Of a DNA stretch of 64,000 nucleotides, positions 22,386 to 36,500 are shown piece by piece. The stretch's first letter is position 1; the number at the start of each line of letters is the position of its first letter. The stretch is from Lepus europaeus. Its lineage: Eukaryota; Chordata; Mammalia; Lagomorpha; Leporidae. Where the stretch lies: NCBI RefSeq assembly GCF_033115175.1, contig NC_084827.1:63301201-63365200 (forward strand). Reading direction: 5' to 3'. Made by a program: the position numbers and the translations under genes. The notes beneath the pieces are model-generated. The model made no database searches, had not been told where the DNA came from, and saw only the letters and a list, made by a program, of their open reading frames with translations.

Positions 22386-22720
22386 GTTTTTTTTTTTTTT
22401 TTTAAAGATTTATTTATTTATTTGAAAGAGTTGCACAGAGAGAGAAGGAGAGGCAGAGAGAGGTCTTCCATCCGTTGATTCACTCCCCAATTGGCTGCAA
22501 AGGCCGGAGCTGCGCTGATCTGAAGCCAGGAGCCAGGAGCTTCCTCTGGGTCTTCCCACTCAGGTGCAGGGGCCCAAGGACCTGGGCTATCTTCTGCTTT
22601 CCCAGGCCATAGCAGAGGGCTGGATTGGAAGTGGAGCAGCCGGGACTCAAACCAGTGCCCACAAGGGATGCCAGCACTGCAGGTGGTGGCTTTACTCATT
22701 ATGCCACAGTGGCGGCCCCA
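22386..22720 (-). repeat. C-type SINE
   Basis: Complete minus copy with a T-run at 22388-22403, ending CACAGTGGCGGCCCC. It lies 310 bp upstream of PLEKHB2 exon 2. Confidence 0.88.
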
Positions 22721-22799
22721 GCCTATGTTAGTTTTTGATCACTTTCACTAAAATCCCTAAGAAGAAAACTTAGGAGGGTGAAGGTTTATTTGGGCTGAT

Positions 22800-22870
22800 T
22801 TATTTTTAAAATTTTTACTTATTTTCATTTTCTTTATTTGAAAGGCATAGAGAGGGAAAGAGATAGATCC
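22800..22870 (-). repeat. SINE tail fragment
   Basis: CTTTATTTGAAAGGCATAGAG plus a short purine run. The rest of the element is missing. Confidence 0.5.
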
Positions 22871-23029
22871 TTAATGCCCATTTGGAAAATGGCAGGTTGC
22901 TGGTGGGTGACTTGGCTTTGAGCCATTCCTCAGTTGACACTGAAGGAGAAGATGATTGCGACTTGGACTGGATGGGCCATTCTCTTCCTGGGTGTGATTT
23001 TGAACTTGCCTGTTTTTTTTCTCCGGCAG

Positions 23030-23074
23030 GTGACAAGATGGCGTTTGTGAAGAGTGGATGGCTGCTGCGGCAGA
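23030..23074 (+). CDS. PLEKHB2: PLEKHB2 exon 2 (start codon exon)
   Basis: Acceptor TTTTTTTTCTCCGGCAG|G at 23029/23030 and donor CAGA|GTGAGT at 23074/23075. ATG is at 23038. It encodes [12 protein letters not shown] plus the first base of Ser13, the first strand of the PH domain. Intron 2 runs 23075-27617. Confidence 0.95.
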
Positions 23075-24345
23075 GTGAGTACAGGACACTTGGTCTAGGG
23101 TGCATGTTGAGTGTTGCCTTGGGGCATATCCTTATTTCTGCTGCTGAAACAGATCTCACTGAAGAACAAATAGTAAAGTCTTATTAATGTTGTTGCCAGG
23201 TTTCTCTGCTGGTTATTTTTAGAGCTCTGTGAACTGTATTTCTGCACCCATGGGATTCCTCCTTGGTTACCAAGTTGACAGCAACCAGGAAATGATGGCA
23301 GTGTGTGCTAGTTTCTCTTTCCCACCAGTGCGCTGTGTTAGTCATGGTGACCTCAGACTCCCCGTGGCTCTGACTGTGTTTGTTCTGTACTGCGTGGAAT
23401 TTCTGGTTCCTTTGGGTGTGGGAAGTGCCTGATCTGGGGTTGAGCTGTGACTCAGATTCTGCAATACCAGAGTCTTTGTATGTAATTATGTGGATGAAGA
23501 CTTGACCTGAAGGCATGAGTTTATTTAAACCCCAAACTTTTGAATCTCCAAAAGAACTGTGGAGAACAAACTCAGTTTTTCAGTTATGGGGTTGAGTTCC
23601 ACTTTGCTATACTTAGCTCTTTGGGCCTGTTTTTCGTATACCATCTGCTTATTTCTGAGGCTGCCACTCCAAATGGGATTCATATAGTGCCTTTTTAAAA
23701 AAGATTTATTTATGTATTTGAGAGGTAGAATTACAGACAGAGGGAGAGACAGAGAGGTCTTCCCATCTGTGGTTTACTCCCCAAATGCCCGCAATGGCCA
23801 ATGCTGGGCAGATCCGAAGCCAGGAGCTTCCTCGGCGTCTTCCACACTTTCCTAGGCACATGAGCAGAGAGCTGGATCGGAAATGGACTTGAACCAGTGC
23901 CCATAAAGATGCTGGCACTGTAGGTGAAGGCTTAACCTATTAGGCCACAGTGCTGGCCCAGATCCATATAATGTGTTTTAAAGCAGAAAGAACCAGTTCT
24001 GTTTATAATAGTCTCCCCTTATCCACGGTTTTGCCCACTGTGGTTTCAGTTACCCTTGGTTAACTGTGTTTTAAAATATTAAATGGAAAATTCCAGGAAT
24101 TAGTAAGTCCTAAGTTTTAAATAACTTCTATCACAGCATTTTTTAAAAAAATATTTTATTTGAGAGTTATATATATATGTATATATAAAAATATACAATA
24201 AATATATATAATATATAATAAATATATATGTATATGTATATAAATATATGTATATGTATATATACATATATGGATATATACATATATAAATGTATATAAA
24301 TATATGTATATATATGTATATGTATATAAATATTTTATTTGAGAG

Positions 24346-24380
<35 letters not shown>

Positions 24381-27300
24381 GAGAGAGAGAGAGAGACAAA
24401 GAGAAAAGTCTTCCATCCACTGGTTCACTCCACAAATGGCTGCAATGGCTGGAGCTGGACTGCTCCAAAGACAGGAGCCAGGAGCCTCTTCCAGATCTCT
24501 CACATGGGTCCGGGGGCCCAAGCCATCTCACACTGCCTTCCCAAGCTATAGCAGAGAGCTGGATCGGAAGAGAAGCAGCCAGGACTCCAATCAGCGCCCA
24601 TAGGGGATGCTGATGACGCAGGTGGAGCCTCAGCTCACCACACCACTGCACTGGCCCCTACAGCATATTTGTTTTTGAAGATTTATTTATTTATTTGAAA
24701 GGCAGAGTTACAGAGAGGCAGAGGCAGAGGCAGAGAGAGAGAGAGAGAGAGAGAAGGAGGGAGGGAGAGGGAGAGGGAGAGGTCTTGTATTCACTGGTTC
24801 ACTCTCCAGATGGCTGCAACAGCCAGAGCTGTGCCAATCCGAAGCCAGGAGTTTCTTCCAGATCTCCCACGTGGGCAGCATATTGTTTTAATAGTTCTAC
24901 TGTGTTATTAGTTGTAGTTAATCTCTTACTATGCCTAATCTGTAAATGAAAGCTTCTCAAAGGGATGTATGTATGGGAAAACACGGAGTGTCCTGTGTTT
25001 GGCATTACCGACGGTTGCACATATCTGCAGGGGGTTGCCCAGTCTATATCCCCTGCAGACATGGGGAGACTGCAGTCTTGAAGAAAGAGTGAGCAGATGA
25101 TTCTTTTCCTCTGGAAAGAGCAGAGTTAAGGGAAGGTGACTGCTACATCATTTACAATTCTAACAAAAATGGAACTGTAGTGCACACTGTTGCTTGTTTA
25201 GGAATATGAATGTGGTGTGTTTGAGGGATACCTTTAGAGCTTGACCAAAGCTGAGGCCAGCAGTGAAGAATCAGCTGCATACCTTCGATGCTATATACAA
25301 AATATTGTGAAAGAAGCTTGCATGTGTTCCTTTTATGAGGATTTTGTGTGTGTGTGTTCTTTGGTCCTCACAGTAGCTCCCTGAGGTAGGTGTTATTATT
25401 TCTAGTTGAAGAAATGGGAATTCCATGAGACTGGTGACCTGTCCAAGAGTAAACCGTAGTTGGGAAACCTACATGCAGTCAGGGCTGATTCAGGTATTGA
25501 CACTAATTCTATGAGGGACAGGCCTTCATCTTGTCTGTGACTACGTTTCCTGACCAGGAGCTGAGCCGTGTGTCTTCTCAGGGCCTGTGATGGTCCTGTA
25601 CTGTTCAGATAGACAGAGCTGTTGTAATATTGCCTTTTTTTTTTTTTTTTTTTGACAGGCAGAGTGGACAGAGAGAGAGAGAGACAGAGAGAAAGGTCTT
25701 CCTTTTTCCGTTGGTTCATCCCCCAGTGGCTGCTGCAGTCGGCACATTGCGGCCGGTGTACCGCACTGATCTGAAGCCAGGAGCCAGGTGCTTCTCCTGG
25801 TCTCCCATGCTGGTGCAGGGCCCAAGCACTTGGGCTATCCTCCACTGCACTCCCGGGCCACAGCAGAGAGCTGGCCTGGAAGAGGGGCAACCGGGACAGA
25901 ATCCGGCGCCCCTACTGACTAGAACCCAGTGTGCCGGCGCCGCAGGTGGAGGATTAGCCTAGTGAGCCATGGTGCCTTTCAAAGACAGCTGGCATCTTAG
26001 GGTATAGCTCCAGTGTCTGGTTCCCTGGTTTTGGGTTTGGTGGGCCCGGTCTTCCCATGGTCAGGGGCCATGGGAGGCCACACAAAGACCTTGAAGACAT
26101 GCCCTTTGCTGGTCTTTTGGTTTTCACCTTAGACCCTGCCATGTACTTGTTTGAGGGCAAGCTTCCATTTATCTACCGCAGCTCATTGTAAACTCTGTCC
26201 AGAGTGACCCTTTTGACTGTTTTCTGCTCCTCCTCTGTGCCTGGTGTGGTGCTGAACTCACAACAGATGTCTTTCAGATAAGTTGCACAGTTTTTTTCAC
26301 TATTTCACAAGTGCATATGCAGAAGACTTATCACACAGCTAGCTCCATCTCCAGATGTGCACGTTGATTTTGAATTGCAATAAAATGAGCTGAAATGTGT
26401 TAAATTCACCAGGTTGCAGAGCAGCAGAGACACATGTAGGTTACATGTAGGCACAGCAGTCCCCAGGACTCTTCCTGCCATCGCCACAAAGACTACTGGG
26501 ATCTGGTTCTTATTCTGTGGAGAGCTTTGATGGCAGGTGAAATATTTGGGCTGAACTCTCTGATCCAGTGATTCCACCTGTCTGCATGACTTCAGTTGGT
26601 AGTTTCTCTGTGGCTTAGGCACTGCCAATCAAATGGATATGGATTCACTTCCTGGTCAGTTTGGGCAAGTGCCGTGGATGCTCCTTGCACTGAGGAGGGT
26701 GCCTGATACTCTTAGGAATGCTGGATGCCCTACTTTTGATTATCACCAGTGGCAGGCATCGGAGCACAGACAGAGATCTGTGGAATCAAATTTGTGCTCT
26801 TTGGCCAGAGACAAGGTGGGATGCATAGGAACAAAAAATGCACCGTTAGTGTATGGAACTGAAAAGGGTGTAGGAGCGACTTCCAGCTAAGCCTCCTGGT
26901 CCACAGCTGGGATCTCCCTTCTGTTGCATGAGGAAATCACAGCTTTATAAAGCTAAGTGCCTGCTCCAGTATTACAGACGAAAGGTGAACTCTTCCAGCT
27001 GACAGACTGTGTAAGGTGGTAGGTTGGGCATGGTGTAGGAGGCAGCGTTGGGCCCAGTGTCCTGCTGCGCTCACTTCATGCAGTGTTTGGAGGGGAGGCC
27101 CCTCCTGTACTGTGGGCTTCCTGTGAGGGGAAGTGTTGCAAAAGAGTGTATGTGAGAGCTCTTAAGGAAGGACAAAGCAAAAATGCTTTTTCAAAAGAGC
27201 AAGGTATTATGTTTATTTGAAATATGGACTTTACAGTTCAGCATTTTCTGATCAATCTGGCAAATTTAGATATTACTGGGAAAGTCTCAGGTTCAGTTTA

Positions 27301-30300
27301 GTTCTGTGTGGAGACTTAAATGTTAAGTTTTGTTAAACATTTTTAAAAACCTAACTTTATTTTGTAAGTTTTGGGACTCTGCCCTTGGTCACCTGCCCCC
27401 TCCGTGTGCGTGGTGTGTGTGGCTGCAGCCCTGTGGTGTGGCTACACAGGCTGTCGTGCTCTGCCTCGCTTCCATCTTGGTGGACTGCCCTGTGCTTCTC
27501 CATGCAGCTGGGCTTAGAGGGCCAGGGGAAGGTTTCCTTTGTTTCTGCTGTGAATTAGAAGACAGCTTTCTTGCTCTTTTAGCTCATAGCCAATGTTTCC
27601 CACTTTTTTCTTTCCAGGTACTATTTTAAAGCGTTGGAAGAAGAATTGGTTTGACCTGTGGTCAGATGGTCACTTGATCTATTATGATGACCAGACCCGG
27701 CAGAGTGTTGAGGATAAGGTCCACATGCCGGTGGACTGCATCAACATCCGTATGGGACACGAATGTCGGGGTAAGCTGGCCTGCCTTGGCCACTACTGTC
27801 ATCTCCCTTTCCTGAATCTTGGTGGCGGCTGTGTCCTCTTACCTGTTCTGCTCTCATTAACAGACTGGAGAAGGGCTCCCTCGGGGAGGGGTGGCCCCAC
27901 TGGGGGCCCCAGGCACTTTGATCATGACCACATGGTTGAGGCATATCAGGGTTTTCTTGTTTGCTGGCCCATGTCTTGTGAAAGAGGAACAAAGTGCTAT
28001 TAAGAAGCCCAAGAACAGTGCCACCATGGACATTTTGTGACATTTTGTTGATTTTGTGACTTAGATACTAGCACCTGTTTAATGTTGATTCCAATTAATT
28101 TTTTTCAAGATTTTTTAAATTAATTTATTTGATAGGCAGAATGACAGAGATTTACTCTCCAAATGGCTGTGACAGCCAGTAATGGGCCAGGCCAAAGCTA
28201 GGAGTCAGGAACTGCATCCTGGTCGTCTACATGGGTGGCAGTGGCCCAAGTACCTGGACCATCTTCTGCCTTCTGAAGCTTTGTATCAGGGCACTGGGTT
28301 GAAAGCAGAGCAGGCAGGGCTTGAACCAACACTCCAGTATGGGACGCTAGTTGTGCAAGTAGGCAGTCAAGTTCTTGTGGCACGAGGCCAGCTGCTCCAG
28401 TTAATTTGTTAAATCTCACGATATTGTAGTGTCCTGGAATTACCCTTGTGTTCATACTTTAAAGAAATAGCTTTTATGGAAGTCCTTTTAGCCGCTCGTC
28501 TTCCCAATCAGCCTGTTTGCTTTCTTTCTTCCCTCCCATCCCATATCTTCCCCTTCCCAATTTGAAAGGCACGGAGAGAGGCAGAGATTGTCCATCCACT
28601 GGTTCATTCCTCAGATGCCCACAACAGCCCAGGCTGGGCCACGCCAAAACCGAGATTCTAAAATTCAGTCTGGGTCTCATGTGGAAGACAGAAGCCCAAG
28701 TACTTGAGCTGTCGGGTAGTGCCTCCAAGGCTGCATATAAGCAGGAAGCTGAGATCAGAATTGGAGCTGGGACTTGAACCCAGGCAGTCTGATGGGGGAT
28801 GCAGGCTCCCCAAGCAGTATTTTAACTGCTGCATCAAATGCCCACCGCCCACGGGTTGTTTCTTTGATGGAGCACTTGGTCTATTGTCTAGTCCTTTGCT
28901 TAGCTGAGCTGTTAGGTCTCAGGATTTGTTAGAATAAATCCTTTAAAAAGCCATATAAATATCCCTTTATTCTGCTCATTTTTTGTAGACATCCAGCCTC
29001 CAGACGGGAAGGCAAAAGACTGCCTGCTGCAGATTGTTTGCCGAGACGGAAAAACGATCAGTCTTTGTGCGGAAAGCACAGATGATTGCTTGTAAGTTTT
29101 GATTTCTTGTGTATCTAATTGAGAAAGTGTTTTGTTTAATTTCCAATGATCAGGACAAAGAATGGGAGTGGAGTTTTCCTTCAGGCTGCAGAGTAAGGGA
29201 CTCAGCAGATGTACGAGACAGACGCAGCAGGCTCTTCCTTGGTGGGACTGCTGGACAGGCTCCCATTGTGAAAGTGGCAGAAAGCGGTAGCACTCACTGT
29301 GCTCTCGCTTTTCATTTTAGGGTCACACTGGGTCATGGACATAGCTGAGTGGTTTCCTAAGTTTTATTCTTTTCATACGAATGTCTGAAAATCATGGCAT
29401 CCCTATTGTGTGACAGTTTCCTTTCCTGGGTGGTGGTTGCTCTCATTCTCTGTCTTGGGAGGCGGGATGGAGAAGAGCAGGAGGAGACCCCAGCCTCACT
29501 TATCTTAACTCTGCCCATCCGCATAGGCCTTGAGTTGGGTCGGAATCTTGAAGACACTGAGTGAAATTTGGGGAAGAAACATGGGTTTTCCTGTGTACTT
29601 TGTAGCACCACAGTGAGTTAACTCCAGGCATTATGGAAACACCCACACTTAGGTGGCATTGTCACAGAAGCTGGCAGATCTCTGTCAGCACCTGCCTCTG
29701 CATTCACATCCATGCTCACCCTCAGTGTAATGTTCATTCTCTGTCGGACTCTAGGATTATTTTAAATCCAAGTGTGGCTTCTGTTTTATGCTCTGCTGAT
29801 CTACACCAGTGAACCTCAGATGGTACATTCTGGAAGAGATGCGGCTTTCCTAAAGACTGCTGGAGAAATGGCCACATATCAAACTAATTTACTACTACTA
29901 ATTTACTACTATTTAATCATTTAATACATTATTTAATAATTTAGTGCTATTTAATATTTCAATATTGCACATTGAGCACTTCCTTGGCCTAAGCATTGAG
30001 CTAACTGCTTTACAGATGTTTGAGCCTCAAGATATCTATAAGGTGAGTACTGTCCTTAACAAAAGAAATTGAGATGTAGAAATGTTCAGTTTTTTAGTGC
30101 TCCTGAAGTGAACTACCACAGCTTAATGGTGTGAGGCAGTGCACATCAATTCTTACATTTCTGGAAATCAGAAGTTCAGTGTGAGCCTCCCTGGCCATGT
30201 TCTTCCTAGAGACTCGGGGGGCAGAATCTGTTTCCCTGCTTTTCTTCTGGATGCCTCCTGCATTCCTTGGCTCCTGGCCCTTTCCTCCATCTTCATAGCT

Positions 30301-30495
30301 GGCTGCAGAGGACTGAGTCTTCTCTCTGGTTTTCTGTAGGCAGGAAAGGTTACCTGCTTTTAAGGACTTGGGGCTAGTTTGGCCCCCACCTGGATAGTCC
30401 AGGGTCATCTCCCCATCTCAAGATACTTAACCTTTTTTTTTTTTTTTAAAGATTTATTTATTTATTTGAAAGAGTTACACAGAGATAGAAGGGGC

Positions 30496-30527
<32 letters not shown>

Positions 30528-33500
30528 GTCTTCCATCCAATGCTTCACTGCCCAATGGGCCACAAGGGCCGGAGCTGCGCCAATCTGAAACCAGGAGCCA
30601 GGAGCTCTTCCGGGTCTCCCATGTGGATGCAGGGGCCCAAAGACTTGGGCCATCTTCTACTGCTTTCCCAGGCCATGGTAGAGAGCTGGATCAGAAGTGG
30701 AGCAGCTGGGTCTCGAACCAGTGCCCATATGGGCTGGCAACACTTCAGTCCAGGGCATTAACTCGCTGTGCAACAGTGCCAGCCCCATTACCTAACCTTA
30801 ATTATAGCTGCAGAGTCCCTTTTCCAGTGTGAGGTTGCACATTCACAAGCTCCAGAGGTTGGGAAGTGAATATCTTCGGGGTTGTTTCCCCTCCTGCCAC
30901 TCTCCTCCAGGTTTTAAAGCTTACTGGCTGGGCTCAAGATTGAAATTTTGTCGCCAGCTCTTTGTCATTAACTCCTCAGGTGTGTCTTGGGTTGAGGTTT
31001 CAGTATCTAAAACGTTTCCTAAGTAATGGTGAGAAAACATCTGGAACCAGGCTTTGGAGTATTTTAACAAAACATGGACGGTTTCTTGTAGAGAAGAGCT
31101 ACATATATGCTACAGGATTGGTCTTGTTTGGGTTGGCAGAGTGGATTGGTTAGTTTTTGACCTATTGGGAAAATAGAGATTTATCTGTGCTTCTAATTTT
31201 AAGGGCACATATTATGGAGTATAGTATTTTTTTAAGTAGAAAACAAAAAGAAACAAAATATTCCTTGTGAAAAGAAAAAACAACAACAGAAAAAACTTGA
31301 TAAAGCATGACAGAAAAGGACCTGCTTGCAGTTAGACTAACAGCATCTGTGATCTCAGTCAATGTCATTGGGCTAAATGCCCTTTCATAAGAGTAACATC
31401 TGAGGTTGGGCAGAAAATACATGGTACTTCAGCAAGTTCATGGGAAATAGAATTAAAAGGTAAATTTACTTTGGCGCAAAAAGATTTTGAAATCCACACA
31501 GTTTTTTTCATAGCACACATTTCCCTTGAGGTCTTTGAAGGCCCTTCTGTGCCTGGATTTCAGATTTTTTTTTGCACCAAAATAAACTTACCTTTCAATT
31601 CCATTTCTTATGAACTTTTGGAAATGCCCTTGTGTATACAAGAAACATGAATGACTCAGAAAGGTAGAAACATGAAGAACAGAAGACTATTGGTTTCTAC
31701 CGTCATCCATTACCACACAGTGGGTGGACTGACAGCACAGCCGATTGACTCCTCCCATTCTGGAGGCTGGAGGTCAGAAATCAGCGCATCCGTCGTGCTC
31801 CCATGGAGACGCTGAGCAGAGTCCTTGAGGCCTCCTCCCTGATCTTAGGGGTTGCAGTTACCCTGGGTGTTTTTCACTACGGCATAGTACTCCAGTCACT
31901 GCCTCTGTTGTCACATGGCATTCTTCTCATGTCCGTGTCCAAAGTTCCTTCCTATAAAGGATACCACCCATGTTGTATTAAGGGCCTACCGAGTGATTTT
32001 TCTCTGAATTTCAATCCATCTGCAAAGAACCTGTTTTTTTTTTTTTTTAAAGAGCTACAGAGAGAGGTAGAGACAGAGAGGTCTTCTATCTGGTTCACTC
32101 CCCCAGATGGCCACAATGACTGGAGCTATGCTGATCTGAAGCCAGGAGCCAGGAGCTTCCTCTGGGTCTCCCACGTGGGTGCAGGGGCCCAAGGACTTGG
32201 GCCATTTTCTGCTGCTATCCCAGGCCATAGCAGAGAGCTGGATTGGAAGAGGAACAGCTAGGACTCGAAGTGGTGTCCATATGGGATGCTGGCACTTCAG
32301 GCCAGGGCATTAACCCCTTGCACCACAGTGCCGGCCCCATAAGACCCTGTTTCCTAATAAAGTCACATACATGGATGCTGGGGATTAGGACATCAACACA
32401 TCTTTTAACAGTGTGTGTGGTGGTGGTGGTGGGGGCAGGGCGTAGTTTAACCCATAATAGAGACTGCTGAGTAAAGATGGTGAAGTGAATTCAGATCATC
32501 TTCCCCAACTAGCTAGTGAAATCATGGGGACATGTGTCAACAGCAGTGACCAAATAAAAAGTTTGACTTCTGGTACAAACTGCAAACAGCCAGAGAAAGA
32601 GAACTCTGCTGAGATCGGTCACTGTCCCACCCCGAGTCCCAGAAGTAGTGACAATACGAGTTCATTCAGCTGTGCGAATGTTCAGGAACACCCTTCAGTG
32701 TGGTTGCTGCTGATTAAGAGAGTAAGGTACTTTTTGAAAAGCTAAGGAAAAACCCTGGAGAATGTGATATCCTTGGACCTCTGCAGTGACTGAAGGCATG
32801 AGACTCACAGGAGGTGGATAGATCTCTGGCTGGTTACCTGAGCTCTAACTTGAGGCTTCAGAGGGCTGTGGTCAGAAGGGAGGGTAGGACCTAGGTTTTT
32901 CAGAAAGTGCTTAGTCCAGGAAGAAACATCCTCTTTCCTCACCCCCGTGCTATCAGATGACATAAAAATAAAGGAGGGTGATGTGGTTTGAATACGGTTT
33001 AAATGTGTGCCCCAAAGGGTCCCCTATTGGAAGCATGGTCTCTAGTGTGGTGGTGCTGAGAGCTGGCGGGACCTTTAGAAAGTGGAGCCTGGTGGGAGGT
33101 TCTTAGGTCTCAGAATAGTGACGGTGGTTTAGGGGATCCTGAGTTCTTTTAGGAGAGTTGTTATGTGATAGCCCCTCTCCAGTCCCTGGTTTCCTGTCCT
33201 CCCATGTGATCTCTCCCTCACCTGTGCTCCTCCTGTGGTGCTGTCTGCCATCATGCTCTTGGCATGATGAGCTAAGTAAACCACTAATTGTTCAGAAGTT
33301 AGTAAGTTACCAGGCTTAAGACCTTTCATCACAGTAACAGGAGATAGAAGAATATATAAGGTAACACCTGGTTATCAAGGCTTGCACAGGTGGGGCCTAG
33401 TGGTGCTACCAGTTGATAGCAGATTAGATAGGAACCAGGTTAAATAGAAAGCATGTCAAGGAGAGAGAGTCGGTGTCAGAGCAAGCAGAAACTTCAGTAC

Positions 33501-36500
33501 CACTTCCCTGTTAGACCTGAGCAGGGTGCAAAGAAATGGCTCCACAGCTACGCAAAGAGAGCATAAAGGACAAAGCAAGAAAAGGAAAAGGGATTCGTGT
33601 GTGTTTAGTGCTCTTTTGTATCTGTGACACCTAGAATGCCTGCCACTGTCATATAATCGAAAGAGGATGTTTCTTCCTGGACTAAGCACTTTGTGAAAAA
33701 CCTAGATTCTACCCTCTCTTCTGACCACAGCCCTCTCAAGCCTCAAATTAGGGCTCAGGTAACCAGCCAGAGATCTATCCAACTCCTGTGAGCCTCATGC
33801 CGTCAGTCACTGCAGAGGTCCAAGGATATCACATTCTCCATTTATCACATTTTCCTTAGCTTTTCCCAGCTGGAAAATGAATCACTGGTATACAGGAAAG
33901 ATGGGATACTCCCAGTGAAAGCCAGGATAAGAGCAGAGCTATGTAGAAAGACTGAGAGAGTTCAGAAAGATTATTGATGTCTTGGAAGAACAGAACTCAA
34001 CATAAATTGAAAACAAAAGAAATGTTCTGAAATTACTAGAATTGCTGAATGTAGGCCATACTAGACAGTGTCACTGGAAGCAGCAACAGAAAAGATTCCC
34101 TAAGATCAGTGGATAAACCAAAAGGCATCAGAGGTGCATGACGTTGGTACCTGCTCATAAAAGCTGCTGGGGAATTTTGCAGCTTAACTGCATTCATTAG
34201 AAAACCAGAACATTTGAAACTAAATGAACTAATCTTTCCACTCAAGGAGATGGTGGAATTAGACTAAAACAAATGGAATTGATAAAGCAGAGAAGAGGGG
34301 ACGGAGTCAGTAAGAAAAGTGAGGGGGTGAAGGGAGAGAGCATGAGAGTACTGTTTGCCTGACAGTTTTGAAAACCCTTGTAAGATTCGGACTCGGATGT
34401 CTGGTATTTGTGATCATATCAGGGAAGTTGGTAGGTGTAGATGTTGTGTAACAACCTTTTTTGTACAGCCATTTGTCAGTCTTCACTGAAATAAATTGTG
34501 TTTATAGCTAGCAGTTTGACTCTTTGTAATTTGTCTTACAGAAGTGTTTACGTAGGGTGCCGAGATGCAATAAGAATGTTAATAGCTGCATTATTATTAT
34601 TATTATTTTTTTAAAAGATTTATTTATTTGAAGGCAGAGTTATAGAGAGGCAGAGGCAGAGAGAGAAAGATGGGCGGGGAGGGAGAGGTCTTCCATCAGC
34701 TGGTTCACTTTCCAGATGGCTGCAATGTCCAGAGCTGCGCCAATCCGAAGCCAGGAGCCAGGACCTTCTTCTGGGTCTCCCATGTGGGTGCAGGGGCCCA
34801 AGGACTTGGGCCATCTTCTACTGTTTTCCAGGCTATAGTAACGAGCTGGACCAGAAGTGGAGTAACCGGGACTCAAACCGGCACCCATATGGGATGCCGG
34901 CACTGTAGGCAGCAGCTTTACCTGCTAAGCCACAGTGCCAGCCCCAGTAACTGCATTATTTTTAATGGCAAAAAATTTCTGGCAGTCTAAATCTGCTTGT
35001 GTCCTGGGCCATTAATGTAGCTGTTAAAAAATAAAGTAGATCAGTGTGTATGATGTGAACTTTCAGGCAAGTTGTGCATTTCACATTTATAAAAAGATTA
35101 AAGCAAGTATTTAAGTATTATATGTCTGCTTAAGCATTTATTCCTACTTTGTATCTCGAATGATTACCTATTCCTCGTACGTGTCTCAAGTGAGTTGATC
35201 GAGTGAATCTTGGAAGGCCTGAGGACCTGAACTTTAAACAAGCGTTTCCAGGGTTTCTGATGCCAGCTGGTAATGTGATTTACCTCAACACAAGCAGAAG
35301 TCGATCTGCTTTTAGTCTAAGAGAAGGTGAATCAGAACTAAGTGTCAGGCTTCAATGAAGATTATGTTTGAGAGTCATTTGAAATGTTGGATTGCCTCAA
35401 ATAAAGTTCCCCTTTCTTTTTCTTTTGTTCAGGGCCTGGAAATTTACACTGCAGGATTCTAGGACAAACACAGTAAGTTGCTAATGGCAATCACCAGTAA
35501 TGTTTGCACATGGTCTTGTGTAGCAAATTGGGAACGGGGAAGATAGGTCTGTCCTGGGCTCCCAGCCCTGAATGGGCAGAGCGAGGCAGGGTGCTTTGTG
35601 CTGACAGGGAGGAAGCTGGGCTTTGCCAAGTGTCTTGGCAAGCTTCTCCCCACACAGGCAGGCTTGTTCTGCTGTTGTTTTCTAGAAATGTTTGTATTTT
35701 TTTTACAGCCTTGCAGTACTTTGAGTTCTGTTTTGTTTGCAGTGAAGACTCAAAGGAACTGCAGGGTCCTTTTTATGTGTAGGACCTCAGCCTGTGAAAG
35801 CAGAACATTTTAGGGTCTAGTCCTGTTTCTGACCTTGGAAGTCACTGCCATCTCTGAAGCCGAGTAGTGCCATCTTTGTGTGGGTCAGGGAATCATGGCA
35901 GAGGTAACTTCTGCAGTCAATATTTTTGTTCTTCAGATGGGATTTTATTTTCTCCTTTATCTCTGTAGGATGAAAAGGATGATGTTGATTGATTTTACAG
36001 GGTGGTTTGTGCATCTGGGAAAAAAAAGTAGGAAGGCTTAAAATCCAAATGTCAGTGTTTTCTACTTTTGTTAGCCCAGGCTGAAGGAAGAACTTTTGCT
36101 CACCTTTTAATTCCAGTTACTTTTACTTCTTTTTTTCATGAAAATCCTCTTTTTGGATAAAGTTAATATTAATGATTCATATAGTTAAAGATTCATCTTG
36201 GAAGATCCCAAGATGATTCTTTGCCTGGACTTTTATAAAGGATCTAACATACTTTTCAACAGGGGAAAAATTTAATGAAGAACTTTTTACTTACTTTTAT
36301 TTGCATTTGAAAAGAAGTAAGACAGAGAGGAAGGCAGAGATCCTGTATCCCCTGGTTCACTCCCCAAATACTGGCCAAAGCCAGGAGCCTGGACCCCATG
36401 TATATAGCAGGGACTCAAGTATTTGAGCCATCATCTGTTCCTCCCAGGGTGTGCATTAGCAGGGAGCCCAAATTGGAAGTGGAGTAGCTAGGACTTGAAT

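Noticed and set aside
25402..25890. 162-codon minus-strand open frame
   Set aside because: Its larger part is SINE sequence (young subfamily). The remainder has no family resemblance.
27593..28003. 136-codon frame around exon 3
   Set aside because: It is exon 3 read through into intron 3. The GT donor at 27771 and the phase match to exon 4 define the real exon end.
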